Under the pieces are notes generated by a model. It saw nothing but the letters and a program-made list of their open reading frames with translations. It was not told where the DNA came from and searched no databases. This document shows, one piece after another, positions 46,807-58,683 of a DNA stretch of 64,000 bases (position 1 is the first letter of the stretch; every line of letters starts with the position of its first letter). The stretch covers positions 62,001 through 126,000 of the forward strand of contig NZ_QZVR01000002.1 in NCBI RefSeq assembly GCF_003660455.1. The letters run 5' to 3'. Both the position numbers and the translations under genes were made by a program. This DNA comes from Nocardioides ferulae (GTDB lineage Bacteria > Actinomycetota > Actinomycetes > Propionibacteriales > Nocardioidaceae).

Positions 46807-47897
46807 CCGGCGGAGGAAGGCCGGAGCCCCGGGGGCCGATCCTGTTCCTGCTGGCGCTGGTGCTGACCGGGCTGCTCGTGGTCGCCTGGGGTGCGGCGCA
46901 CCCCGACGCGGTCCTCGGCGGGCAGCCCCGGGCGGGGGAGCCGGAGCCACGGACACCGGTGGGGATGGGCTGGACGCCGGGTCGACCCGATGCCGCCGCC
47001 GACCCCGAGGACGGGTCGGAGGAGACAGAGGAGTCGGCGGCTGAGGGCCCGGACCAGCCCGGCGACAGTCCCCAGTCGGAGGCCGACACCGACGCGGGCT
47101 CCGGCGAGCAGGCCGTCCTACCGCACGGTGGCCGCCGCATCTTCGCCGGCAACCGGTTCCTGGTGGCCTACTACGGCACGGCGCAGACCGGCGCGCTGGG
47201 AGTGCTCGGCGAGACCGAGCCCGAGCAGATGCAGCACCGGGTACGCCGCGCCGCCCGGCCGTTCCGCCGCCCCGGGCAGCCGGTGCAGATCGTCTACGAG
47301 CTGATCGTGACGATCGCCGACCGCACCCCGGGTCGCGACGGCGACTACAGCCACGACATCCCGCGCGCCGAGGTGCGCCGCTACGTCCGCGCCGCGCGGC
47401 GGCACGGCGCGTTGCTGCTGCTCGACCTGCAGCCGGGCCGCTCCGACTTCGCCACGGTCGCCCGGCGCTGGGCGTGGGCGCTGCGGGAGCCGCACGTCGG
47501 GCTGGCGCTCGACCCCGAGTGGCGGATGGGCCCCCGCTCGGTGCCGGCCTCGGTGATCGGCCACGTCCGGCCCGCCGAGGTCAACCGCACCTCGGCCTGG
47601 CTCTCGCGCCTGGTGCGCCGCCACGACCTGCCCGAGAAGCTGTTCGTGCTGCACCAGTTCCGCACCTCGATGCTGCCCCGCATCGAGCGCATCCGGGACC
47701 GGCCCGGGCTGGCGATGGTGCAGCACGCCGACGGCTTCGGCACCCGCCGGCAGAAGCTCGACACCTACCGGGTGATCGCCCGACCCGGTCGGTTCACGAT
47801 GGGGTTGAAGCTCTTCTACGACGAGGACCGCAACCGGATGGGTCCCGCGGCCGTGCACGCGATCCGGCCGCGGGTGCGGTTCGTGAGCTACCAGTGA
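46803..47897 (+). CDS. Membrane-anchored protein of unknown function, TIM-barrel-like
   Basis: 364 aa. One N-terminal membrane helix (~residues 12-30, ILFLLALVLTGLLVVAWG) is followed by an acidic, Pro-rich, disordered linker (~35-105) and a folded extracytoplasmic domain (~108-364). Its alternating pattern (LVAYYGT, VQIVYELIVTIAD, ALLLLDLQPG, VGLALDPEW, LFVLHQF, LAMVQHADGFG) looks like a beta/alpha barrel with acidic residues at strand ends, as in glycosidases. No named family is recognised. The GTG start overlaps the short leader ORF. Confidence 0.6.
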   Translation: MTGGGRPEPRGPILFLLALVLTGLLVVAWGAAHPDAVLGGQPRAGEPEPRTPVGMGWTPGRPDAAADPEDGSEETEESAAEGPDQPGDSPQSEADTDAGSGEQAVLPHGGRRIFAGNRFLVAYYGTAQTGALGVLGETEPEQMQHRVRRAARPFRRPGQPVQIVYELIVTIADRTPGRDGDYSHDIPRAEVRRYVRAARRHGALLLLDLQPGRSDFATVARRWAWALREPHVGLALDPEWRMGPRSVPASVIGHVRPAEVNRTSAWLSRLVRRHDLPEKLFVLHQFRTSMLPRIERIRDRPGLAMVQHADGFGTRRQKLDTYRVIARPGRFTMGLKLFYDEDRNRMGPAAVHAIRPRVRFVSYQ

Positions 47898-47913
47898 CCG
47901 GCCGGTGACCCGG

Positions 47914-47919
47914 CAGGAT
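47914..47919 (+). promoter_or_regulatory. Putative -10 box of kynU
   Basis: CAGGAT ends 6 bases before GTG 47926, the same spacing as at other probable leaderless starts in this window. Confidence 0.3.
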
Positions 47920-47925
47920 GGCCGG

Positions 47926-49158
47926 GTGACCTCCACCGCTGCCACGCCCGCCACGCCCGCCGGGCTCGACGCCGCCGACCCGCTGGCGGCCTACCGCGAC
48001 CGCTACGTCGGGTCGGAGACCCCGCTGGTCTACTTCGACGGCAACTCGCTGGGCCGGCCGCTGCGGGTCACTGCCGCCCGCCTCGCCGAGTTCGTCGACG
48101 AGGCGTGGGGCGGACGGCTGATCCGCGGCTGGGACGAGGAGTGGCTCGAACTGCCCACCCGGCTGGGCGACACGATCGGCCGGGTCTGCCTGGGGGCCGC
48201 ACCGGGGCAGACGATCGTGGCCGACTCGACCACGGTGCTGCTCTACAAGCTGCTGCGCGCCGCCGTCGACGCCCGGCCCGAGGGCCGCACGATCGTGCTC
48301 GACCGCGACAACTTCCCGACCGACCGCTACGTCGCCCAGGGCGTCGCCCGCGAGTGCGGCCTGACGCTGCGCTGGGTCGAGGTCGACCCCGACGGCGGGG
48401 TCACCCCCGAAGCGCTCGCCGCCGCCCTCGACGACGAGCCCGCCGTCGTCCTGCTCAGCCACGTCGCCTACCGCTCGGCCTGGCTGGCCGACCTGCCCGC
48501 CCTCACTGCGATCGCCCACGACGCCGGCGCGCTGGTGCTGTGGGACCTGTGCCACTCGGCCGGGGTGGTGCCGACCGCCCTCGACGAGGCCGGCGTCGAC
48601 CTCGCGGTCGGGTGCACCTACAAGTACCTCAACGGCGGTCCCGGGTCGCCGGCGTTCTGCTACGTCGCCGACCGCTGGCAGGAGGAGCTCGCCCAGCCGG
48701 TCACCGGCTGGATGGGCGCCGCCCTCCCCTTCGAGATGGGGCCCGACTTCCAGCCCGCGCAGGGCATCCGGAGGATGCTGTCGGGCACCCCGCCGGTGGT
48801 CGGCATTCTCGCGATGCGCGACCAGCTCGCGCTCCTCGAGGAGGTCGGCGTCGACGCGGTGCGCGCCAAGTCGGTCGCGTTGACCGAGCAGGCGATCGCC
48901 TGGGCCGAGGAGCTGCTGGGCGAGCACGGCGTCCGGCTGGCCTCCCCGCGCGACCCGGACCGTCGTGGCGGCCACCTCACCCTCGACCACCCCGACATGC
49001 GGGCGGTCACCGCCGCCCTGTGGGACCGCGACGTGATCCCCGACTTCCGGGCGCCGCAGGGCCTGCGCCTGGGGCTCTCGCCGCTGTCGACGTCGTACGA
49101 CGAGCTCTGGCGCGGGCTGGAACTGGTTCGCGAGGAGCTGGCCCGGCTGGCACGGTAG
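47926..49158 (+). CDS. kynU: Kynureninase
   Basis: 410 aa, PLP-dependent fold-type I enzyme that cleaves L-kynurenine to anthranilate and alanine. Characteristic segments are VYFDGNSLGR near the start, DRDNFPTDRY, WDLCHSAG with the cofactor aspartate, and the PLP lysine in GCTYKYLNGGPGSPAF. Start GTG 47926 is chosen over GTG 47905 because of the spacing to CAGGAT. No tryptophan or kynurenine dioxygenase gene is nearby, so the pathway partners lie elsewhere. The S66 peptidase gene begins 4 bp later. Confidence 0.9.
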   Translation: MTSTAATPATPAGLDAADPLAAYRDRYVGSETPLVYFDGNSLGRPLRVTAARLAEFVDEAWGGRLIRGWDEEWLELPTRLGDTIGRVCLGAAPGQTIVADSTTVLLYKLLRAAVDARPEGRTIVLDRDNFPTDRYVAQGVARECGLTLRWVEVDPDGGVTPEALAAALDDEPAVVLLSHVAYRSAWLADLPALTAIAHDAGALVLWDLCHSAGVVPTALDEAGVDLAVGCTYKYLNGGPGSPAFCYVADRWQEELAQPVTGWMGAALPFEMGPDFQPAQGIRRMLSGTPPVVGILAMRDQLALLEEVGVDAVRAKSVALTEQAIAWAEELLGEHGVRLASPRDPDRRGGHLTLDHPDMRAVTAALWDRDVIPDFRAPQGLRLGLSPLSTSYDELWRGLELVREELARLAR

Positions 49159-49162
49159 ACCC

Positions 49163-50197
49163 ATGACCGTGCGCTTCCCCCGGCCCCTGACCCCCGGCGA
49201 CCGGATCGGGGTCACCGCGCCCTCCAGCGGCGTCCAGACCCCTCTGCGGCCGCGGCTCGACTTCGCCGTCGGCTGGCTCCGTGAGCGCGGCTACGAGGTC
49301 GAGGTCGGCGAGTGCCTCGACGGCGACACCAGTCACGTCAGCGCCCCGGCCGACCAGCGGGCGGCCGAGCTGTCCCGGATGCTCTGCGACCCGCGGATCC
49401 GCGCGGTCGTGCCGCCCTGGGGCGGCGAGACCGCGATCGACCTGCTCGACCGGCTCGACTGGGACGCGCTCGCCGATGCCGAGCCCACCTGGCTGGTCGG
49501 CTTCAGCGACCTCACCACGCTGATGCTGCCGATCACGCTGCGCCTGGGCTGGGCCACCCTGCACGGCGCCAACCTGATGGACACCCCCTACACCGCGGTC
49601 GACGGGCTGGCGCACTGGACCGAGGTCGCCGCGGCCACGGGGCCGCTCACCCAGCGCGGGAGCGGCCGGTACCGCAGCAGCGGCTTCGACCGGTGGGAGG
49701 ACGACCCGACGACGACCGGCTACACCCTCGACGCGGAGGGCACCTGGGAGGTCGTCGGCGGCGGGGGAGTCGACGTCTCCGGACGCCTCGTAGGCGGCTG
49801 CATCGAGACGATCTCGAACCTGACCGGCACGCCGTACGGCGATCTGCCCGGCTTCGGCCGCGAGCACGCCGACGAGGGGCTGATCGTCTACGTCGAGGCC
49901 TCCGACGACCCCGCGCTGGAGATCTGCCGCAACCTGCACGGCCTGCGGCTGGCCGGCTGGTTCGACGACGCCGACGCGATCCTGGTCGGGCGCACCCGGG
50001 CGCCCTCCTCGAGCCCCGCCACCGGCGAGTTCACCCAGCGCGACGCCGTCCTCGACGCGCTCGGGGGGCTCGACGTGCCGATCGTGCTCGACGTCGAGTG
50101 CGGTCACGTGCCGCCCTACCTGCCGCTGGTCAACGGCGCCCCGGCCCGGGTGGTCGTCGACGACCGGCGGCGGGAGATCACCCAGACCCTCGGCTGA
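49163..50197 (+). CDS. S66-family LD-carboxypeptidase / MccF-like peptidase
   Basis: 344 aa. The serine nucleophile is in LVGFSDLTTL, the glutamate in LIVYVEASDD and the histidine in CGHVPPYLPL, completing the S66 Ser-Glu-His triad. Family members recycle muropeptides (LD-carboxypeptidase) or inactivate microcin C-type aminoacyl nucleotides (MccF). No signal peptide is present, so it acts in the cytoplasm. The gene lies 4 bp after kynU and is probably co-transcribed; a functional tie to kynurenine is not known. Confidence 0.85.
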   Translation: MTVRFPRPLTPGDRIGVTAPSSGVQTPLRPRLDFAVGWLRERGYEVEVGECLDGDTSHVSAPADQRAAELSRMLCDPRIRAVVPPWGGETAIDLLDRLDWDALADAEPTWLVGFSDLTTLMLPITLRLGWATLHGANLMDTPYTAVDGLAHWTEVAAATGPLTQRGSGRYRSSGFDRWEDDPTTTGYTLDAEGTWEVVGGGGVDVSGRLVGGCIETISNLTGTPYGDLPGFGREHADEGLIVYVEASDDPALEICRNLHGLRLAGWFDDADAILVGRTRAPSSSPATGEFTQRDAVLDALGGLDVPIVLDVECGHVPPYLPLVNGAPARVVVDDRRREITQTLG

Positions 50198-50266
50198 GCC
50201 CGAGCCTGAGCCCGGGCCTGGCCAGGCATACGCGTAGTACGCCGGCACCCGGGGGACCAGAGGACC

Positions 50267-51760
50267 ATGAGCACCCACGAGGACCAGGGCGTCGCCTTCC
50301 CGCGCACGGCCGACGGACAGCGCAGCACCTCCGCGCTCGGGCGGGCGGTGGTCGCCGACGCCCTGCGCCTCGTCGACGCCGCCGGTGCCCTCGCCGCCGA
50401 GCAGGAGACGACGTGGCGGACCGGCTACCTACCGCACTTCCGCCGGCTGGTGGTCGCCGGCCTGGCCTCCCCGGAGGCCGCCCACCGGATCGCCCGGAGC
50501 GGGCTGGCGTCGCTGCACGAGCGGATGCGCGTCGTCGACCGCCCGGGTGGCGACGAGCAGGCCGACTCGCCGCTGAGCGACTGGTTCGACGACCCCCGGC
50601 CCGATGGCGCGCAGCAGGTGCCGGTCACCGCGCAGGTCGGCGGCGACGCCGAGCCGGAGACCGAGCTGTCGCTGCCCTACCGAGGCCGTCGGCTGCGCGG
50701 CGACGACCTGCTGCGCCGGCTGGACCAGTGGGCCGACGCGGGGATCCTCGAGCCGTCCGCCGCCGAGGCGGTGCGCACGGTCGCCGCCAACCCCCGGTGG
50801 CTGCGGGTGGAGGGCAGCACCGTCGCGGTGCTCGGGGCCGGCGCCGAGATGGGTCCGCTGCAGGCCCTGCTGCGCTGGGGCGCCACGGTGGCGGCCGTCG
50901 ACCTGCCGTCGCCGCCGGTCTGGGAGAGGGTGCTCGGCCACGCCCAGCGAGGCGCCGGCACGCTGCTGGCGCCGGTGCGCGACCCGGACGCCGAGCTCAC
51001 CCGCGCCGCCGGCGTCGACCTGGTCGGCGCCGCGCCCCCGGTCGCCGAGTGGCTCTCCGCGCTGCCCGGCCGTCCGGTGCTCGGCAACTACGTCTACGCC
51101 GACGGTGCGAAGAACCTGCTGGTCTCCACCGCCGTCGACGCGCTCACCCTCCGCGTGCAGCGGGCCCGGCCGGAGACCGCGCTGGCGTTCCTGGCCACCC
51201 CGACCGACGTGTTCGTGGTGCCGGGCGACGCGGTCGCGCACGCGAGCACGGCCTACGCGGAGCGCTCCCGGGCGGGTCGCCTGCTCGGCCGGCCGCTGCG
51301 CACGGTCTCCGGCGGCCGGCTGCTCCAACGCCACTACCTGGCGGGCGCCGACCCCGGGGTCACCGATGCGCTGGTGCCCCAGCAGGGGCCCAACTACGCG
51401 CTCGCCAAGCGGGTCCAGCGCTGGCGGGCCGTGGTGGCGCGTGCCGACGGCGGCACCGTGTCGATGAACGTGGCGCCGCCCACGCGCACCCGCTCGGTGG
51501 TGAAGAACCGGGCCCTGGCCGCGGCGTACGCCGGCGCCCACCGGTTCGGGGTCGAGGTCTTCGAGCCGGCCACCTCCAACGTGCTGATGGCGGCGCTCCT
51601 CGTGCACGACCTCCACACCGACGGCGGTCCCCGGCACGACCACCCCTGGCAGGACGAGGCGTACGCCGCGGTGCACGGCGGCCTGTGGCGCACGGCGTAC
51701 GCGCCACGCAGCGCGCTCGGCCTGGCGGCCCTGCTCGGTGTGGGCGCCGCCCGCGGCTGA
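50267..51760 (+). CDS. Unknown protein with a Rossmann-like nucleotide-binding segment
   Basis: 497 aa, probably cytoplasmic. The middle (~residues 180-215) has TVAVLGAGAEMGPLQALL followed by an acidic-ended strand (VAAVDLP), the glycine-rich dinucleotide-binding pattern. The flanks are helical: an N-terminal bundle (~20-95) and a C-terminal part with NYALAKRVQRW and SVVKNRALAAAYAGA. No family is recognised. The length and residue pattern are those of a conserved, folded protein. It is in line with kynU and the S66 gene, 70 bp downstream of the latter. Confidence 0.65.
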   Translation: MSTHEDQGVAFPRTADGQRSTSALGRAVVADALRLVDAAGALAAEQETTWRTGYLPHFRRLVVAGLASPEAAHRIARSGLASLHERMRVVDRPGGDEQADSPLSDWFDDPRPDGAQQVPVTAQVGGDAEPETELSLPYRGRRLRGDDLLRRLDQWADAGILEPSAAEAVRTVAANPRWLRVEGSTVAVLGAGAEMGPLQALLRWGATVAAVDLPSPPVWERVLGHAQRGAGTLLAPVRDPDAELTRAAGVDLVGAAPPVAEWLSALPGRPVLGNYVYADGAKNLLVSTAVDALTLRVQRARPETALAFLATPTDVFVVPGDAVAHASTAYAERSRAGRLLGRPLRTVSGGRLLQRHYLAGADPGVTDALVPQQGPNYALAKRVQRWRAVVARADGGTVSMNVAPPTRTRSVVKNRALAAAYAGAHRFGVEVFEPATSNVLMAALLVHDLHTDGGPRHDHPWQDEAYAAVHGGLWRTAYAPRSALGLAALLGVGAARG

Positions 51761-51800
51761 GGGGTTCCGGCTGTCGGTGGCGCGTGCCAAGGTGGCCGGC

Positions 51801-52217
51801 ATGGAGCAGCGAGTCAGCCTGGTGACGCTGGCGGTCCGCGACGTCGCGGCCAGCCGGGCCTTCTACCTCGACGGCCTCGGGTGGCGCGCCCACGTCGACG
51901 TCCCCGGCGAGGTGGTGATGGTGCAGGTCGGCGAGCACCTGCTGCTCTCGTTGTGGAGCGAGGCCGGCTTCGAGGCCGAGGTCGGCCCGGTGCGGCGCGG
52001 GGAGGGCCTGGCCCCGGTCACGCTGGCGCACAACGTCGGCTCCCGCGAGGAGGTCGACGCGGTGCTCGCCACCGCGCGTGCCGCCGGTGCGAGCCCGGTC
52101 AGTGGGGCGGTCGATCGCGAGTGGGGCGGCTACTCCGGCTACTTCGCCGACCCCGACGGCTTCCGCTGGGAGGTCGCCTGGGCGCCCGGCCCGGTCGGCG
52201 ACCTGGTGGTCCCGTGA
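51801..52217 (+). CDS. VOC (glyoxalase/bleomycin-resistance/dioxygenase) protein
   Basis: 138 aa, one VOC module pair: VSLVTLAVRDVAASRAFYLDGLGW at the start and GGYSGYFADPDGFRWEVAW at the end. The expected metal ligands are partly present (final Glu in WEV); the first His of the classic site is replaced by Leu/Thr context, so activity is uncertain. ATG 51801 follows AAGGTGG. The stop overlaps the next GTG (GTGA). Confidence 0.85.
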   Translation: MEQRVSLVTLAVRDVAASRAFYLDGLGWRAHVDVPGEVVMVQVGEHLLLSLWSEAGFEAEVGPVRRGEGLAPVTLAHNVGSREEVDAVLATARAAGASPVSGAVDREWGGYSGYFADPDGFRWEVAWAPGPVGDLVVP

Positions 52218-52885
52218 TCGCGCCGGAGGACCGCGAGCGGCTCGGCGCGCAGGAGGTCGAGCAGGCCGCCGGTGCCGACTGGCGGGTGGTGCTCGGCCGG
52301 CTGCACGCGAGGTTCCGCACCGGCGACTTCGCCACCGGCGTGCGGCTGCTCGACGCCGTGGCGGCGGCCGCCGAGGAGCACGACCACCACCCCGACCTCG
52401 ACCTGCGCTACACCTCCCTCGAGGTGCGGCTGCGCTCCCACGACGTGGCCGGGCTGACCCGGCGCGACGTCCGGCTGGCCACCCGCATCAGCGAGTTGGC
52501 CGGCGAGCTGGGGGTGAGGGCCGACCCGGCGGCGCCGGTGTGCCTGGAGATCGCCCTCGACACCGCCGACGAGGCCGCGGTGCGGCCGTTCTGGCGTGCG
52601 GTCTACGGCCCCGACGCGGTCGTGTCCGACGGCGAGGTGAGCGATCCGGCGGGCCGCCTGCCCACCCTGTGGTTCCGGGGCACCACCGCCCACGACGAGC
52701 CCCGGCAGCGCTTCCACCTCGACGTGTGGGTCCCCGCCGACCAGGCCGAGGCCCGGGTCGCGGCGGTCCTGGCCGCCGGCGGGCGGCTGGTCAGCGACGA
52801 CGAGGCGCCGAGCTTCTGGGTGCTCGCCGACCCCGAGGGCAACAAGGCGTGCGTGTGCACCTGGCAGGAGCGCGAGAGGGGCTGA
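52214..52885 (+). CDS. Pterin-4a-carbinolamine dehydratase fused to a VOC domain
   Basis: 223 aa. Residues ~1-95 match the dehydratase (PCD/DCoH) fold, with EEHDHHPDLDLRYTSLEVRL and SHDVAGLTRRD, the [E/D]-x-H-H-P and T/SH-x-x-GLT-x-x-D signatures. Residues ~108-223 form a VOC domain (LEIALDTADEAAVRPFWRAVYG, ending FWVLADPEGNKACVCTW). The PCD half would recycle hydroxylated pterin cofactor or tune another activity. The GTG start overlaps the preceding VOC gene. No aromatic amino acid hydroxylase is nearby. Confidence 0.85.
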   Translation: MIAPEDRERLGAQEVEQAAGADWRVVLGRLHARFRTGDFATGVRLLDAVAAAAEEHDHHPDLDLRYTSLEVRLRSHDVAGLTRRDVRLATRISELAGELGVRADPAAPVCLEIALDTADEAAVRPFWRAVYGPDAVVSDGEVSDPAGRLPTLWFRGTTAHDEPRQRFHLDVWVPADQAEARVAAVLAAGGRLVSDDEAPSFWVLADPEGNKACVCTWQERERG

Positions 52886-52940
52886 GGTCCGCCACGATAT
52901 GGGACGCGCATCCCGCATCGTGGGACGCGTGCCAAACTCG

Positions 52941-52970
52941 CTGACGGGAGCGGAACCGGGCGACTACCCT
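52941..52970 (+). promoter_or_regulatory. Promoter of the ilvBNC attenuator transcript
   Basis: CTGACG (52941-52946) and TACCCT (52965-52970) are separated by 18 bp. The predicted start of transcription falls at about 52977, the A of the leader-peptide ATG. Confidence 0.55.
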
Positions 52971-52976
52971 CGTCGC

Positions 52977-53018
52977 ATGCGCCGAGACATCCTTGTACGC
53001 ACGCGACGCGTAGGCTGA
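52977..53018 (+). CDS. ilv leader peptide (attenuation), Ile-Leu-Val codons
   Basis: A 13-residue peptide, [13 protein letters not shown], ending at TGA 53016-53018. Codons 5-7 are ATC-CTT-GTA, consecutive Ile, Leu and Val, the three end products. CTT and GTA are rare in this GC-rich genome, which should make ribosome pausing sensitive to charged tRNA. The ATG lies 6 bases after the TACCCT box, so the message is probably leaderless. A terminator with a T-run follows before ilvB. This is a classic attenuator layout seen upstream of actinobacterial ilvB. Confidence 0.8.
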   Translation: MRRDILVRTRRVG

Positions 53019-53040
53019 CCACACCTCAGCCAGCGCGTCA

Positions 53041-53075
53041 CCCCTCGTTGCCCATGTTGGCCGGGGGGCTTTTTT
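53041..53075 (+). terminator. Attenuator terminator upstream of ilvB
   Basis: A C-rich stretch (CCCC at 53041-53044, GCCC at 53050-53053) can pair with GGGGGGC (53063-53069), directly followed by six T residues (53070-53075), the best T-tract in the window. It lies between the leader peptide and ilvB. Confidence 0.75.
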
Positions 53076-53169
53076 GTGGGCGCAGGCCGGTCCGCCGCGA
53101 CGCGCCCAGCACCATCCCGACGCCCACTCGAGCGCCGGACCAACGGAACCGATGAGGAAAGCAAGGCAG

Positions 53170-56557
<3,388 letters not shown>

Positions 56558-56666
56558 GGAGTGAGCCGGAGGTACGCCGAGCGCTAGCGAGGTGTGCTGG
56601 AGGCGAGCCCCGCAGAGCGTGCGGACAGCAGGCATCGCACGCTGAGCGCTTCGGCAGATCTCAGAA

Positions 56667-56709
56667 CGTCGAGTCGGCGCCAGTGCTGAGCACTGGCGCC
56701 GACTCGACG
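56667..56709. terminator. Long perfect inverted repeat, likely bidirectional terminator
   Basis: Arms of 21 bp (56667-56687 and 56689-56709) are exact complements around a single G at 56688; in practice a 20-bp stem with a TGA loop. It separates ilvC (stop 56557) from the convergent ABC permease (stop 56741). Confidence 0.8.
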
Positions 56710-56740
56710 CGATTTCAGCGGCAGTAGCGCCGACCCGGCG

Positions 56741-57574
56741 TCACTTCACCTCGGAGCGCAGCAGCAGGGCCAGGCCGATCCCGAGGGGCGCGATCAGCCA
56801 CAGGCCGCCCGAGACCGCCAGGTTCGCCCACTGCTCGCTGGTGAAGCCGCCCTCGAACAGCATGTTCTGGTTGTAGTTGAAGTCGACCCAGGGGCGCAGG
56901 TCGGCGAACCAGGACTGGGCGGCGGCGAGCAGCTGCGAGAGCGGGGGCTCCACGAGCGAGTACACGAAGTACGCCACGATCGCGCCGGCGGAGTTGCGCA
57001 CCAGCACCCCGAGCATGAAGCCCATCAGCATGCCGAGGGTGTTCGCGCCGACGATGTAGCCGAAGTCGTCCAGGCCCATGTCCCAGACCAGGTCGGTGCC
57101 GGCCATGGCCGTGCCGACGAGGTTGCCGACCGCGCCGATGGCGAAGGCCAGCGCCATGGAGGCCACCGCGGTGCCGAGCACGACGATCGCCTTGGCGGAG
57201 ACGACCCGGCCGCGGTGGGGGACGAGCGTGAACGTGGTCAGGCCGCTGCGCTGGCTCCACTCGGACGTCACCGACAAGATCGCGATCATCGGCAGGATCA
57301 CGGCCATCGGGAAGCCGATCGCCGCCCCGAACGTCGCGAACGTCAGGTCGTCCTGAGGGGCCCACAAGATGACGGCCCCGGTGGCCAGGGTCGCGGTGAT
57401 CGCGATGCTGGCGAGCAGCCAGAACCCCGACCGGGTGTCGAACATCTTGCGCAGCTCGACCAGGAGCAGCCGGCCGGTGGGGATCGGCGCGGGTGCCGGG
57501 CGGTTCCGCGCTCGGGGGGCGCGAGTGGGGGTGGTGCCGGCCGTGGTGCTGGCCGGGGTGGTCGTCGTGCTCAT
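56741..57574 (-). CDS. ABC-2 type transporter permease
   Basis: 277 aa with six hydrophobic segments after a Thr/Ala/Pro-rich cytoplasmic start (~residues 1-33). Features such as LLLVELRKMFDTRSGFWLL before TM1 and TSEWSQRSGLTTFTLVPHR after TM2 are typical of ABC-2 exporters in actinobacteria. It overlaps the ATPase stop (ATGA), and together they form an export pump with unknown substrate. Confidence 0.85.
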   Translation of the reverse strand: MSTTTTPASTTAGTTPTRAPRARNRPAPAPIPTGRLLLVELRKMFDTRSGFWLLASIAITATLATGAVILWAPQDDLTFATFGAAIGFPMAVILPMIAILSVTSEWSQRSGLTTFTLVPHRGRVVSAKAIVVLGTAVASMALAFAIGAVGNLVGTAMAGTDLVWDMGLDDFGYIVGANTLGMLMGFMLGVLVRNSAGAIVAYFVYSLVEPPLSQLLAAAQSWFADLRPWVDFNYNQNMLFEGGFTSEQWANLAVSGGLWLIAPLGIGLALLLRSEVK

Positions 57575-58470
57575 GCTGCGGCTCCTTCGCGCTGGGTCTC
57601 GGCGGTGAGCTCGAGGAACATCTCCTCCAGGCCGGCGCCGTCGGCCGACCGCAGCTCGATGAGGGGGCAGCCGGCCGCGTGGGCGATGTGGCCCACGCGG
57701 GCGGGCTCGGCGTCGGTGCGCAGGGCCCCGTCGGTGGTGAGGGTGCTGGCCACCCCGGCCATGGTCAGCGCGCGGGCCAGTCGTTGGTGGTCCTCGGCGC
57801 GGACCACGGTGCCGGCGGCGGCGAGCAGTTCGGCCTTGGTGCCCTGGGCGACGATCCTGCCCTGCCCGATCACGACCAGGTCGTCGGCGACGACCTCGAT
57901 CTCGTGCAGCAGGTGCGAGGAGAGCAGGACGGTCCCGCCCTGGTCGGCGTAGCCGCGCAGCAGGTCGCGCATCCACCGGATGCCGGCGGGGTCGAGACCG
58001 TTGGCGGGCTCGTCGAGCACCAGCACCTCGGGGTCGCCGATCAGCGCGGTGGCGATGCCGAGCCGCTGGCGCATGCCCAGCGAGTAGTGGCGGACCCGGC
58101 GGTCCGCCTCGGCCTCGGTGAGGCTGACCAGGTCGAGCAGTTCGCCGACCCGGGTGCGGGGGAGGCCCATCGTCTGGGCGGCGACGCCGAGGATCTCGCG
58201 GCCGGTGCGGCCGGCGTGCTGGGCGGAGGCGTCGAGCAGGACCCCGACCTCGAGGCCGGGGTTGGGCAGCTCGGCGAAGCGGCGGCCGTCGAAGGTGGCG
58301 TCGCCGGAGGTCGGCGGGGTGAGGCCGACCATGATCCGCATCGTGGTGGACTTGCCCGCGCCGTTGGGACCGAGGAAGCCGGTGACCCGGCCGGGGTGTG
58401 CGGTGAAGCTGACGTCGTCGACGGCCTTGACGCCGCCGTACCTCTTGGTGAGCGACTCGACTGTGATCAT
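57571..58470 (-). CDS. ABC-2 type transporter ATP-binding protein
   Basis: 299 aa. Walker A GPNGAGKST (~residues 40-48), signature YSLGMRQRLGIA, Walker B VLVLDEPANGLD, H-loop SSHLLHE. It resembles the ATPases of BcrA/DrrA-type exporters. The ATG at 58470 is favoured by homology at MITVESLTKRYG; an earlier in-frame start lacks support. It is divergent from the LuxR-type regulator at 58684, with ~210 bp between. Confidence 0.9.
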   Translation of the reverse strand: MITVESLTKRYGGVKAVDDVSFTAHPGRVTGFLGPNGAGKSTTMRIMVGLTPPTSGDATFDGRRFAELPNPGLEVGVLLDASAQHAGRTGREILGVAAQTMGLPRTRVGELLDLVSLTEAEADRRVRHYSLGMRQRLGIATALIGDPEVLVLDEPANGLDPAGIRWMRDLLRGYADQGGTVLLSSHLLHEIEVVADDLVVIGQGRIVAQGTKAELLAAAGTVVRAEDHQRLARALTMAGVASTLTTDGALRTDAEPARVGHIAHAAGCPLIELRSADGAGLEEMFLELTAETQREGAAA

Positions 58471-58683
58471 GACCTGAACCTCTCGCGAGGAGGCCGGTCC
58501 GCACATCGGGGAGACCGCTGGTCGCGACCACGAGCCGACCCTGAGACGGGTCGGGGGTGGGCTCGGGGTCGGGCGTCATCCGATCGACCTACGATGGGGC
58601 GGCGAACGGAAAGGGGCCGTGCGGCACGACTGGCGCCATAGGATGGGTTCGGCCGGAGAAGTCCGCCGGAGAAGAGGGGGCAG

